A stretch of DNA of 64,000 bases, taken from contig CBDCCT010000002.1 of NCBI GenBank assembly GCA_965214995.1, positions 5,518,001 through 5,582,000 of the forward strand. Direction: 5' to 3'. A program made the translations under genes and the position numbers. This DNA is from CBDCCT01 sp965214995 (lineage in GTDB: Bacteria; Deinococcota; Deinococci; Deinococcales; Trueperaceae). Positions 23,607-33,400 of the stretch are shown piece after piece. The notes under the pieces were generated by a model that was not told where the DNA came from, ran no database searches, and saw only the letters and a list, made by a program, of their open reading frames with translations. Each line of letters starts with the position of its first letter. Position 1 is the stretch's first letter.

Positions 23607-25973
23607 ATGGAAGAGATGAGGCGAGCTGCGTTAACATCTGCACCAAGACAAAAGATGGTGCGAAACGGAGGACGAGGCACCCTGAGCGTGTGGCTCCGCG
23701 CGGGCCGGCTGACGCTGGCGCTCCTCTTCGCCCTCCTCTTCACTGGGGCGTTCGCGCAGTCGGCCCCGCTCAACGACGCCGCCAGCGAGGCGCTGCAAAA
23801 GGGGCAGGCGGCGGCCTCTCTGGCGCTCGTGACCTACGACGCGCCCAATTTAGACCAGCCCCTCTGGCGCGACGCCGTCCGCTACGGCGAGGAGGCCAAG
23901 CGCTTGGCGCCGGGGCGCAAGGAGCCGTTGCGCTTTCTCGCGCAGGTCTATAGCGCGGTGGGCTTTTACAGCCGCGCCTGGGAAGCCTGGACGGGCTACT
24001 ACGAGGCGGGCGGGCTTTTCGACGCGCAGGCGAGGGCGCAGTTTGTCGACATAGGCAAAGATTTAGGATACGCCGCCTACCGGGCCGGGAACCTGGGCGA
24101 GGCGCTTCTTTACTACAGCACCGTGGACGAGGTGGAGCCGGGGGAGGGCGAGGTGACCGTCTGGCTGGGCCGCCTTAACTTCGAGCGCGGCGACCTCGCC
24201 GCCGCCCTCCCCTATTGGCAGGCGGCGGCGGCGCAGAACCCAGACAACCGGACCTACGCGGACTTTCTCGAGCGCACCCAGAACGGTCTTATCTACGGTT
24301 TAGAAGCGAGCGAGGCTTTTTACCGCGGCACCGAGGCCGCGCAAGCAGGCGAGCAGGAAGCGGCCCTAATCGCCTTTCGAGAGGCCGCGAGCGCCAACCC
24401 GCAGTACAAAGAGGCGCTCGTGCGCGCCGCCGAACTCAGCACCACGCTCCGCCGACCGGGCGACGCGCGTGACTTCTGGGAACGCGTCTTAGCGCTCGAC
24501 CCGAATGATGCACGCGCGCGCACCGCCTTTGAGCGCGCGCAGGCGCAGGCGCGTTGGGGCACGGCGGCGGCGAACGCGTTTCGGGAGGGCGTGACGCGCT
24601 ACAACGCGGGAGACGCGGGCGCGGCAGCGGCAAGTTTTACACGCGCGACCGACCTCAACCCCGCCTACGCCGACGCGTGGGCGTGGCGCGGGCGCGTGGC
24701 GCTCGAGGCGGGAGACCTGCCCAGTGCCGCGGGCTTTTACGACCAGGCGCGTGGGCTCGAGCCCGGCAACGCGAGCTACAGCGCGCGCTTCGACCAGGTC
24801 GCGCGGACGCTCGCCGCCCAGGAGGAGGCGGAAGCGGCGGCGCGGCGCGAGGCGCAGGCGGAGCGGGAGCGCCTCGCCCAAGAACAGGCGGCGGCGCAAG
24901 CGCAAAGGGAGGCGGAAGCGCAGGCAGCAGCGGAAGCGGCGGCTCGAGAAGCCAGAGCGGCGGCAGAAGCGCAGGCGGAGCGGGAACGCGTAGCCCAGGA
25001 GCAGGCGGCAGCAGAGGCGGCGGCGCAGGCGGAGAGAGAAGCGCAGGCTCGAGCGGAAGCCGAAAGGGCGGCGCAGGCTGAGGCGGCGGCAGAGGAGGCG
25101 GAAAGGGAACGCGAGGCGGCGCAAGCGCAGGCTCGAGCGGAGGCCGAAAGGGAAAGGCTGGCGCGAGAAGCCGAGGCCGCCGCGCCTACGGCTGAGCCTA
25201 CGCCTTCCGAAACGGCCCAAACCCCCGCGCCGGATACGGACGACACGGCCTCGTCCGATATAGTCTCATCCGACACAGCCCCACCCATTGCGGAAGCGCC
25301 AAATACGCCTCCGGCAGCTCCAGCACCCACAGGAACACCCACAGATGTTGCGGCAACACCTCCGGCACCCACAGAGACACCCGTAGAAACACCTGCCGTT
25401 ACAGAAGCGCCGAGCGCGCCGCCTGAGCGCGACCCCACCCAGCCGCTCGTGCTGCTCGACACCACCTACACCCACCGGGGCGACGCCGAGGGCGGTCCTA
25501 AAGCGTTCTCGCTCTTTGACCTCTCAGGGCTGCCCGAAAACCTCTCCTCACCCGTTAACTACGCTGGCGGCACGCTCTACCAGCGCATAGAGGTGCAGCG
25601 CAAGCCGAGCGACGTGCCCGTCACCTACCAGCTCTGCGCCTTTCAGGCGGAGGGCGGCGCGTTCGCGGGCTTTGGCGCCGCCTCGCAGTACGCCTGTAGC
25701 TCCGAGGCGGGTCTTTCGTTCCTTTATCCCGGGGTCTACGAGCACTCGCAGCCCATGCGCTCGCTTGAGCGTTACGGGACCGTCAACTGGCAGGAGTCGT
25801 TGAGCCGGGCGATGCTGGTGCTCGAGGACCGGGACGGCAACCCCGTCGACAACCGCTACGGTTTCGCCGGCTCCTGGTACGGCGCGCCCGTGTTCGACCT
25901 TTATTTCCCGATGGAAGTGCGCTACACCGCGATTGTCGTTCCCGAAGGCGGGACGTTCACGGGTTGGCCGTAA
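23607..25973 (+). CDS. Secreted TPR protein with Ala/Glu/Arg coiled coil and C-terminal domain
   Basis: ATG 23607 has GGAG 9 nt upstream (788 residues); ATG 23655 would give a shorter signal peptide. The export signal is LTLALLFALLFTGAFAQ. TPR-like repeats follow (to about residue 410), for example AAAASFTRATDLNPAYADAW. Next is a roughly 130-residue low-complexity helix of Ala/Glu/Arg/Gln and then a Thr/Pro/Ala-rich linker. A C-terminal globular domain of about 180 residues (VLLDTTYTHRGDAEGG to VVPEGGTFTGWP) has two Cys and is rich in aromatics; I do not recognise it. Layout suggests a periplasm-spanning or cell-wall scaffold. It is divergent from the SLH-collagen gene. Confidence 0.85.
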   Translation: MEEMRRAALTSAPRQKMVRNGGRGTLSVWLRAGRLTLALLFALLFTGAFAQSAPLNDAASEALQKGQAAASLALVTYDAPNLDQPLWRDAVRYGEEAKRLAPGRKEPLRFLAQVYSAVGFYSRAWEAWTGYYEAGGLFDAQARAQFVDIGKDLGYAAYRAGNLGEALLYYSTVDEVEPGEGEVTVWLGRLNFERGDLAAALPYWQAAAAQNPDNRTYADFLERTQNGLIYGLEASEAFYRGTEAAQAGEQEAALIAFREAASANPQYKEALVRAAELSTTLRRPGDARDFWERVLALDPNDARARTAFERAQAQARWGTAAANAFREGVTRYNAGDAGAAAASFTRATDLNPAYADAWAWRGRVALEAGDLPSAAGFYDQARGLEPGNASYSARFDQVARTLAAQEEAEAAARREAQAERERLAQEQAAAQAQREAEAQAAAEAAAREARAAAEAQAERERVAQEQAAAEAAAQAEREAQARAEAERAAQAEAAAEEAEREREAAQAQARAEAERERLAREAEAAAPTAEPTPSETAQTPAPDTDDTASSDIVSSDTAPPIAEAPNTPPAAPAPTGTPTDVAATPPAPTETPVETPAVTEAPSAPPERDPTQPLVLLDTTYTHRGDAEGGPKAFSLFDLSGLPENLSSPVNYAGGTLYQRIEVQRKPSDVPVTYQLCAFQAEGGAFAGFGAASQYACSSEAGLSFLYPGVYEHSQPMRSLERYGTVNWQESLSRAMLVLEDRDGNPVDNRYGFAGSWYGAPVFDLYFPMEVRYTAIVVPEGGTFTGWP

Positions 25974-25980
25974 CAGACTG

Positions 25981-26520
25981 CTACACGCCTTCAAAGCATG
26001 TTGAAACTTCTAGGGACAGCTCGAGACACCCGACCTCCACCTCTTCAACCTGACTCGCGCGCCATCCTTGGGGCGTTCTTACAACATATTCGGCGGTGCT
26101 CGAGACGGGGTCGAGCATCAGGTAACCCTGCAACGTCTCGATAGAGCGGTAGGCCTGAAGCTTCTCACGCCTGTCGGTTCCTTCGGTGCTGGGGGAAAGC
26201 ACTTCGGCGATGAAGCAAGGGTACTGAAATAGTTTGTCGTCCGTGTCGCGGGGGTCGCAGAGCACCATCACGTCCGGATAATAGTAGCGGTTGAGCGAGG
26301 GAAGCCAGAGCTTGACGCCCTCAAAGGCGACACGGCAGCCTCGCTCTCTCGCCCGACCCCGGAGGAGTGCGTACAAATTTCCGGCAATCTCATTGTGCCG
26401 CAGCGTCTCCCCCGGCAGGGCGTGAACCACGCCGTCCACGTATTCGTGACGTTCGACCGAGGTCTCTTCAAACTCGAGGTACGCCTGCGGCGACATCAGG
26501 CTCGACATGTGGGCGCGCAT
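25981..26520 (-). CDS. Uma2 family endonuclease-fold protein (DUF820)
   Basis: This 179-residue protein has the Uma2/DUF820 pattern: SPQAYLEFEETSVERHEYVDG, YYYPDVMVLCDP and CFIAEVLSPSTEGTDRREKL. These carry the D and E-x-K-like residues of the PD-(D/E)XK nuclease fold. The family is abundant in cyanobacteria and Deinococcota; its biological role is unknown. ATG 26520 follows a TACACT box by 6 nt with no ribosome-binding site, suggesting a leaderless message. It converges with the TPR gene, only 7 bp away. Confidence 0.9.
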   Translation of the reverse strand: MRAHMSSLMSPQAYLEFEETSVERHEYVDGVVHALPGETLRHNEIAGNLYALLRGRARERGCRVAFEGVKLWLPSLNRYYYPDVMVLCDPRDTDDKLFQYPCFIAEVLSPSTEGTDRREKLQAYRSIETLQGYLMLDPVSSTAEYVVRTPQGWRASQVEEVEVGCLELSLEVSTCFEGV

Positions 26521-26526
26521 CTTTAG

Positions 26527-26532
26527 AGTGTA
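26527..26532 (-). promoter_or_regulatory. Extended -10 TGCTACACT, 6 nt before the Uma2 ATG
   Basis: Minus-strand TGC-TACACT is an extended -10 placed 6 nt before ATG 26520, leaving no room for a Shine-Dalgarno sequence. This fits a leaderless transcript. Confidence 0.5.
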
Positions 26533-26548
26533 GCAGGTGCCGTCGGGC

Positions 26549-28198
26549 TCAAAGCCCCGTCCCCCGGAACGCCTTGGACACGAGCGCCTGCGCCTCCTCC
26601 TGGATGCGCGCTAGGTGCTCCTCCCCCTCGAAACTCTCCGCGTAAATTTTGTAGATGTCCTCGGTGCCCGAGGGCCGCGCCGCGAACCAGCCGCTTTTCG
26701 TGACCACCTTGAGGCCGCCGATGGGCGCGTCGTTGCCGGGGGCGCGGGTGAGGGTTTGCTGGATGGGCTCGCCCGCGAGCTCGGTATCCGTGACGGCGTC
26801 GGGCGAGAGGTCTTTGAGCGCCGCTTTCTGCGCGGCGTTGGCGGGCGCGTCGAGCCGGGCGTAGACGGGGGAGCCGAAGCGCTGCTCGAGCTCTCGGTAA
26901 TGCTCGCCGGGGTCGCGGCCCGTTTTGGCGGTGATCTCCGCCGCCAACAAATCCATGACGATGCCGTCTTTGTCGGTCGTCCACACCGTCCCGTCGCGCC
27001 GCAAAAAAGACGCCCCCGCGCTCTCCTCGCCGCCGAAACCGTAGGAGCCGTTAAGAAGCCCGTCCACGAACCACTTGAAGCCGACGGGCACCTCCGCCAA
27101 GGGTCTTCCCAAGTCTTTGGCGACGCGGTCGATCATGGAGCTCGAGACGAGCGTCTTCCCCACCGCCGCGTCCTCGCGCCAACGGGGGCGGTTCTGAAAA
27201 AGGTAATTGATCGCCACCGCGAGGTAGTGGTTGGGGTTCATGAGCCCCGCGCTTTTGGTGACTATGCCGTGTCGGTCGTAGTCGGGGTCGTTGCCAAAGG
27301 CGATGTCGAAATCTTCTTTGAGGCTTATCAAGCTCGCCATAGCAAAGGGCGAGGAGCAGTCCATGCGGATTTTGCCGTCTTTGTCGACGGTCATAAAAGA
27401 AAAAGTCGGGTCAACGTGGGGGTTGACGACGTTAAGATTGAGCCCGTACCGCTCGGCGATGGGCTCCCAAAACGCTATCCCCGCCCCGCCCATCGGGTCC
27501 ACGCCTATCTTTAAGCCTGCCCCCGCGACGGCGTCCATATCGACAACGTTCGCCAAATCCTCAATGTACGGCGTCATAAAGTCGTACAGGTGCGTCGTGT
27601 CGGCCCCCAGCGCGCGCTCGAAAGGAAGGCGCTTGACCCCTTCCACACCCTCCTTCAAAATCTCGTTGGCCCTGTTCTGAACCCAAGAGGTCGTGCCCGT
27701 ATCCGCAGGACCGCCGTTGGGCGGGTTGTACTTGAAGCCGCCATCCTCAGGCGGGTTGTGCGACGGGGTGATGACGACGCCATCGGCGAGCCCGTCGGTG
27801 CGCCCCCGGTTGTAGGTCAGGATCGCGTGTGACACGACCGGCGTCGGCGTGTAGCCCAGACCCTCTTGCAGCATGACGGTGAGGCCGTGCGCGGCGAACA
27901 CTTCCGAGGCGGTGGCGCGCGCCGCCTCGGAGAGGGCGTGGGTGTCCATGCCGATAAAGAGCGGCCCCGTCACGCCCTCGTTGGTGCGGTACTCGCAGAG
28001 CGCGGCGCACACGGCCAGGATGTGATGTTCGTTAAAGGAGCGTTCTAAAGACGAGCCACGGTGCCCGGAGGTGCCGAACGACACGCGTTCTCCCTCGTTG
28101 TCGGGGTCGGGCTTATGGGTGTAGTAGGCCGAGACGAGCCGGGGGACGTTGATGAGCAAATTTTGCGGCGCGGGTTTGCCCGCCAAGGGTGAGTTCAT
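26549..28198 (-). CDS. pgm: Phosphoglucomutase (alpha-D-glucose-specific)
   Basis: This 549-residue enzyme interconverts glucose-1-phosphate and glucose-6-phosphate, feeding glycogen, trehalose and nucleotide-sugar synthesis. ATG 28198 follows AGGAGG by 5 nt. The phosphoserine loop is VVITPSHNPPEDGGFKYNPP. Metal binding is in FGNDPDYDRHGIV, sugar binding in FGGEESAGASFLRRDG, and phosphate binding in ARPSGTEDIYKIYAESF. The N-terminal VSFGTSGHRGSS is typical of the 545-residue Pgm type. Catalytic features are complete. UDP- or ADP-glucose made from its product could supply the polysaccharide cluster at 13-21 kb. Confidence 0.96.
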   Translation of the reverse strand: MNSPLAGKPAPQNLLINVPRLVSAYYTHKPDPDNEGERVSFGTSGHRGSSLERSFNEHHILAVCAALCEYRTNEGVTGPLFIGMDTHALSEAARATASEVFAAHGLTVMLQEGLGYTPTPVVSHAILTYNRGRTDGLADGVVITPSHNPPEDGGFKYNPPNGGPADTGTTSWVQNRANEILKEGVEGVKRLPFERALGADTTHLYDFMTPYIEDLANVVDMDAVAGAGLKIGVDPMGGAGIAFWEPIAERYGLNLNVVNPHVDPTFSFMTVDKDGKIRMDCSSPFAMASLISLKEDFDIAFGNDPDYDRHGIVTKSAGLMNPNHYLAVAINYLFQNRPRWREDAAVGKTLVSSSMIDRVAKDLGRPLAEVPVGFKWFVDGLLNGSYGFGGEESAGASFLRRDGTVWTTDKDGIVMDLLAAEITAKTGRDPGEHYRELEQRFGSPVYARLDAPANAAQKAALKDLSPDAVTDTELAGEPIQQTLTRAPGNDAPIGGLKVVTKSGWFAARPSGTEDIYKIYAESFEGEEHLARIQEEAQALVSKAFRGTGL

Positions 28199-28220
28199 AA
28201 GTGCCTCCTGGTCAAGGTCG

Positions 28221-28616
28221 TTAACGGAGTGGTTGATTAATTTCTATCAGATTGTCGTCAGGATCGCGGAAGTGCGCCGTCCTTATCCCCCAATCCGGAT
28301 GATCGGTAGGCTCGGTGACGAGCGCCACACCGTGCGTTCGTATGTGCCCGCACGCCGCGTCCACATCGTCAACCGCGAACACTAGACAGACGTGGTCTTG
28401 GCTGGGGGGTCGTGCCGGTTGTGCGGTCGCGCCGACCGTTGCGGCCATCTCTTCTTTGTCAAAGAGCGCGAGATTCACTGGGCCGGTGACGAAATCTGCA
28501 TATGTATCGTTCTCGGTGCCGAATCCGGGCGTGAAGCCCAGAACGTCTCGGTAGAAAAGGAAGCACTCACGGAATTTTGAAACGAGTAGTCGCGTGAACT
28601 CGTACTTGAACTGCAT
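28221..28616 (-). CDS. VOC family protein (glyoxalase/dioxygenase fold)
   Basis: This 131-residue protein starts at ATG 28616, 5 nt after AAGGAG. Two beta-alpha-beta-beta-beta units are visible: FRECFLFYRDVLGFTPGFG through VNLALFDKEEM, then HVCLVFAVDDVDAACGHIRT and AHFRDPDDNLIEINQ. The His and final Glu are typical metal ligands of this superfamily. It may detoxify or modify a small molecule; the substrate is unknown. It lies between the mannosidase operon and pgm on the same strand. Confidence 0.88.
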   Translation of the reverse strand: MQFKYEFTRLLVSKFRECFLFYRDVLGFTPGFGTENDTYADFVTGPVNLALFDKEEMAATVGATAQPARPPSQDHVCLVFAVDDVDAACGHIRTHGVALVTEPTDHPDWGIRTAHFRDPDDNLIEINQPLR

Positions 28617-28648
28617 CAAGTCTCCTTTAGAAGCCCTCTCAAGTGGCG

Positions 28649-30451
28649 CTATAGTACCACCCGCTCAGGGTTCAAGGAGGACCCGAACGCCGCGCAGAGC
28701 TCGCCCCAAGTAGAAGGGAGAGCGGTTTCTTTAGAAGATGAAGCGAGGAGGCTCGAGCCCACCTCCACAAGCGCCTCCCGCTCCTCTTGTGAGAGAGGTT
28801 CGTCTAAGCGGAGCTCGAGCGAGTGAAACCGCGGGCTCGAGTCGTCAACAGCGCCCGCCAGAACGAGCCGTTGCGCGGGGACGAACAGGGGATGGTGGGG
28901 GGGCACGTCCACCGTCCAGGCGAGCGGCGCGCCGTTGACAAGTAATCTGTGTTGAAGCTCCCGCGTCAGCCCTTCACTCGCCCACACCGCGCGCGGCTCA
29001 CATCCCTTTTGCAAGCAGTACGCCGCGAGCGTTCCCGCCGCCTCGCCCACCGCCCACTCGACGGGGTGAAGGCGCGTGGCCCCGTTGCTCAGGTGGGTGG
29101 TGCCGATGTTCTTGCACGCTGCAAGCAAATTTGTGGTGCGCTTGGGGATGAGCGCACCCAGCGGGATTTGAAAGGGCAGCGTCGGCGCGTACATGACCAC
29201 CTCAGCGTTACCGACGCTCGGGTGGAGGTCGATTGGGTACCAGCCTACAGCAACTGAGTTTGGGATGAATTTGGCCCTTGCGCCCCGCCCTTCGGTAGCA
29301 AGGAGGTCGGGCTCGAGCACCCTCTCCAAGCCCCTGATACGCCGCGACTCGCGGATGTAAGGCGCTTTGGCGAGACCGTCAGGGGTGCCCATCACGTCGG
29401 GGCGGAGCATGAATTCGGGGTAGCCGTGGCCGCCCTCGTCGCGCGGTGCTTCGGTCTGGAGCCAATAAAGAAAGCCCAGTGAAAGCCTTTTGGCCTCGTC
29501 TAGGATGCGCGCCCGCTCCCCCACAGGTTTGTCGAGAAAATTAGCGAAGCGATAGTCATTGCCTGCCCAGTTGATGAGCGCTACGTCATTTTGTTGGACG
29601 GGGTCGTTAAGCAGTTCCGCGTCAAAGATACGGCGGTAGGTCCAGAAAGGCAACTCACCGTCGGGACCGTGAGCGAACATCCGAAACTGCTTCTCGATGG
29701 ACGTGCCCTTGTGCAGGTGCAGCGCGTAAGGCTGCATACCTCGAAAATACTCGTACCCCTCCTGTTTGGGAATCGTGTGATTCTCGCCAGGGCGGTACTC
29801 AACCACGAAAGGGTAGGTAAAACTTTGCACCTCGTCGGGCTTAGCGCCGTCAGGCGAAGCGTGCGGCTCCCCCGTGTCCTCCCGCGCCTCCGCCCCGGTG
29901 ACGTAGGCGGTGCCCGTAAGGGGCAAAAGCTCGCCGGTATCGGTTGCGTCGAGGAAAAAGGGCGCGGTGAGTTTCACCCTCTCCCCTGCCGCGCCCTCCA
30001 GAATCACCGCCTTTACCCTGTCGCCCGCCATCTCCGCGGCGACGGGGGAATGCTCGAGCAGCACCCGCAACTCTCCAGAACGTTTGAAGGGCTCGAGCAT
30101 TCCCTCAAGCACCATTACCCCCACCCGCGGCTCGAAGCAAAGGCGGCTCACCCAGCCGTTGCCGGGGTTGAGGGGCGCGCCGCCCTGCATGTGTTCAGGC
30201 GCGCCGTAGCGGTCTCTGTAAAAGGCGCGGATGCGCTCACGCATGTCAAAATAGCTGCGCGTACCGCCAAAGGTCTCAATAAAGGCGTGCTCGTCCAAGG
30301 CGGACACGCCCTGACTCGTCATCTGCCCGCCGAGCCAGTCCGTCGCCTCGGTCAGGACCACCCGCCGCCCCGAGGAAAGCACCGCCAGCGCCGCCGCCAC
30401 CCCGCCCAGGGAGCCGCCGACCACGGCGACATCACACTCGAGCGTCCTCAC
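28649..30451 (-). CDS. FAD-dependent oxidoreductase (FAD_oxidored type)
   Basis: The 600-residue protein starts at GTG 30451, which overlaps the mannosidase stop by 4 nt (GTGA). The dinucleotide motif VAVVGGSLGGVAAALAVL is at the N-terminus, then TEATDWLGGQMTSQG, typical of the PF12831 family. Late motifs include FIPNSVAVGWYPIDLHPSVG, LLAACKNIGTTHLSNGATRL and the FAD-contact region HPVEWAVGEAAGTLAAYCLQ. The family often sits in glycan-catabolic operons, but substrates are mostly unproven. Here it is the last gene of the long operon, so it may oxidise a sugar released by GH38. No signal peptide is seen. Confidence 0.88.
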   Translation of the reverse strand: MRTLECDVAVVGGSLGGVAAALAVLSSGRRVVLTEATDWLGGQMTSQGVSALDEHAFIETFGGTRSYFDMRERIRAFYRDRYGAPEHMQGGAPLNPGNGWVSRLCFEPRVGVMVLEGMLEPFKRSGELRVLLEHSPVAAEMAGDRVKAVILEGAAGERVKLTAPFFLDATDTGELLPLTGTAYVTGAEAREDTGEPHASPDGAKPDEVQSFTYPFVVEYRPGENHTIPKQEGYEYFRGMQPYALHLHKGTSIEKQFRMFAHGPDGELPFWTYRRIFDAELLNDPVQQNDVALINWAGNDYRFANFLDKPVGERARILDEAKRLSLGFLYWLQTEAPRDEGGHGYPEFMLRPDVMGTPDGLAKAPYIRESRRIRGLERVLEPDLLATEGRGARAKFIPNSVAVGWYPIDLHPSVGNAEVVMYAPTLPFQIPLGALIPKRTTNLLAACKNIGTTHLSNGATRLHPVEWAVGEAAGTLAAYCLQKGCEPRAVWASEGLTRELQHRLLVNGAPLAWTVDVPPHHPLFVPAQRLVLAGAVDDSSPRFHSLELRLDEPLSQEEREALVEVGSSLLASSSKETALPSTWGELCAAFGSSLNPERVVL

Positions 30452-33400
30452 CCTCGCCTCAAGCGCCAACTGCGGACTCCAAAGGGCGTGAAATGAAAAT
30501 CGGGCTTTTCTATGGGGCGCTCGAGCCCGTCCAACGCCTCCCCCACCGTCCAGCCCTCGGGCGGGGTGAGGCGAACCTCGCCCCGCGCCCCCTGAGGTTC
30601 GTACGCGCGCAGCACCAGGCCCTCACCCTCTTCGGGAGCTTTGAGAGAGCCCAAGCCCAGCGGCAAGCCCGTGACCTCCGCCGCCTGATAGGAGGCGGCT
30701 CGAGCGGTTCGCACTGGTTTTGCAATTAAAGGGCGGTTCAGGTCCGCCGCCTCAGCCAAGATGTCAGGCATCCGTTCGCCGCCGTCCGGCAGGGGGAGGA
30801 GCGCGTAGGTAAACGTCTGCACGCCCTCGTCCGCCGCGTAGTCCGGGTAGACGGGCGCGCGCAGGAGGCTCAGGCCCAGCTCGTTACCAAGCGCGTGCAT
30901 CCCGTACTTGCCGCCATTAAGGAGCGCCGCGCCGTAGCGGGGCTCGGCGAGGAGCGCGAAGCGGTGGACGGGCACCTCGAAGCGGGCGGCGTCTTGGGGG
31001 GTGTTCTGGTGGGTCGGGCGCTTGAGAAGGCCAAAGGCGCACTCAAAGGTGGCCTCAGTGGCGCGGATGTTGAGGGGGAAGAGGGCCTTGAGAAACCTCC
31101 GGCGGTCACGCCAGTCGAGCGTCGTTTTGAACTCGAGCCGCCTCGAGTTCGCCCAAAGCCTGACCTCTTGGGTGATGGAGGAGTTTCTGAAACGCCTTTT
31201 GATGCGGAGGGCGGCGCGGTGGGGGCCGTGTTCGAGGGGCTCGAGGCTTTCAAGCCCCACAATTTCCTCGCCCTGCGCCCGGTAGTCGATGTCCACGTCC
31301 CACGCGTCCCAGTTGCGCGGTTTGTCCACGTAGGCCCACAACTGATTGCCGCGCCCGGCGAGCACGTCGCGCCCGGCTTCCTTGTCCCACACACGGGCGA
31401 GGGAGCCGTCCTCGGCAAATTCGACGCGGAGCCAGGTGTTCTCGAGATGCGACTCGGACACGCTCAGCGAACCGGGCTCGCCCGTCTCGAGCAAGACGGC
31501 GGCCTCTAAGCCCTTTAGCCACGGCGTTCCCGTCAGCAAGAAACCCTCTTCCGTCTCCTGCGCGCCCTTCATAGAAGCGTCCAGCGTGACCCGGAGGGGT
31601 TTTTCGCTCAGGTCGGGGTTGACGACTAAAAGCCCCTCCGCCTCGCCCGCCTCGACCAACGCCCCGGCGACGGCGTCCACTTTTTCGCTCGTGAGCTCTT
31701 TCGCGCGCGCCACCACCTCCCGCAACGCCGCCTCCGTCTCCTCGTAAACTTCGCGGATTGAAGAGCCCGGCAGCACGTCGTGAAACTCGGTGAAGAGCAC
31801 GCTGCGCCAGAGCTCTTCCAGCGAGTCGGGGGGCGGGCCGCCCAGCAGGTGCGCGAGGCTCGAGACCACCTCGGCGGATAAAAGCGCGTTCTCGGCCCGG
31901 CGGTGCAAGATTTTGGTTCGCCCCTGCGTGGTCAGCGTGCCGCGGTGAAGCTCCAAGTACATCTCCCCCACCCAAACCGGGAGCGGTTCTTGGGTAGCAC
32001 TCTCAAAAGCACGTTTGTAAAAACTTCTCACCTCGTCCCAACGCACCTCGGGCACCACAGGCAGGTGGGCCAGGTCGCGGGCATTCTCGAGCATCTCCCT
32101 TGTTGTGCCCCCGCCCCCGTCACCCCAGCCCACCGACAGCAAGCTCTCGGGGTGCCGGTACTTGCCGCGGTAGTTGCGCCAGGTCCGCAAAATCGAATTG
32201 GGTCTGACGAGGCCGTTATAACCCTCGCGCAAGGCGGCGTTATCAAACGAGTGCGCGAGCACGCGCGAGCCGTCTAGGCCCTCCCACCAGAAAAGGTCAT
32301 GAGGAAAATCGCTCAGCTCGGACCAGTTGAGCTTGTGGGTAAAAAAGTTCGTCACGCCCGCCTGTCTTAAAAGTTGCGGCAGCGCGGGCGAGAACCCAAA
32401 GGTGTCGGGGAGCCAGGCGGTGTCGTGGTAAGACCCGAAGTGAGACTTGAAGAAACGCTGGCCGTAGAGAAGTTGCCTCACCAGCGACTCGCCCGCGGGC
32501 ATGTTGACGTCGGGCTCGAGCCACATCGCCCCGACGGGCTCGAGACCCCCCTCTGCCGCGGCGTCCTGAAGCTTTGCGAAAAGCGCCGGGTCGTCCTCTT
32601 CCAACCACGTGAAAAGCTGCGCCGAAGATTGGTTGAAGCGGAACTCGGGATAACGCCTCATCAGGGCCAGCATCCCGTAGAGCGTGCGCTGGCCTTTGCG
32701 CCGCGTTTCAGAAGCAGGCCAGAGCCAGGCTAAGTCCAAATGGGCGTGACCCGTCAGCGTGAGGGTGCCGACTTTGGGGTAACGTTCGCGTAAAAGGGTG
32801 AGTTGCTGCTCGAGCCACGCCCGCGCCTCCCGCACCGTCTCGCGCGCGGCGTCGTCCAATCCTTTAGGATGCGCTTTGGTGTCCGGCGCTCGCCAGATAG
32901 GCAGGGTTCCCATGCGGTTTACGGTTCGCGCCACGTAATCGTCGGTGCGGCTCGGCCACTCGAGCCGCACCAGAGTGCGCTCGGCGGCTTCCAACAGAGG
33001 CGGCGTCACCTCGTGCTCGGGGAGGCTTTGGGCGGTTTCAAAAACAAGCGTGAGGAGGCGGTGGAGGCTTTCTAGGGGTTCGTCTATGAGGACAAGGCGC
33101 GCCCGCTCGAGCTTTGGCTGCGGGTTGGGCACGCCAAACTCGAAACGGGCGACGCTCTCGGTGTAGATAGAAAAGGCTCGAGCGAGGAGCGGGAACCGCT
33201 CATGATGCGGCGTCACGCCAAAATGTTCCTCTTCGCCCTCATAACGGAGGGTCAAAAGGCTCTCGCCGCCCACGTTGAGGTCTAAGTAAGCCTCCTCCAA
33301 AGGCCAGTCCGGCGGCACGCTCACCTGCGGGTAGGAAAAACGCACGACGCCCTCGAAGGTGGGCCAGGGGTCGCCCACGCGCAACGCTCCTTCGCCGCCC

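Noticed and set aside
24489..25465. Arg/Leu/Ser-rich minus-strand frames over the TPR protein
   Set aside because: They arise from the Ala/Glu codon repeats of the real gene and have no independent support.
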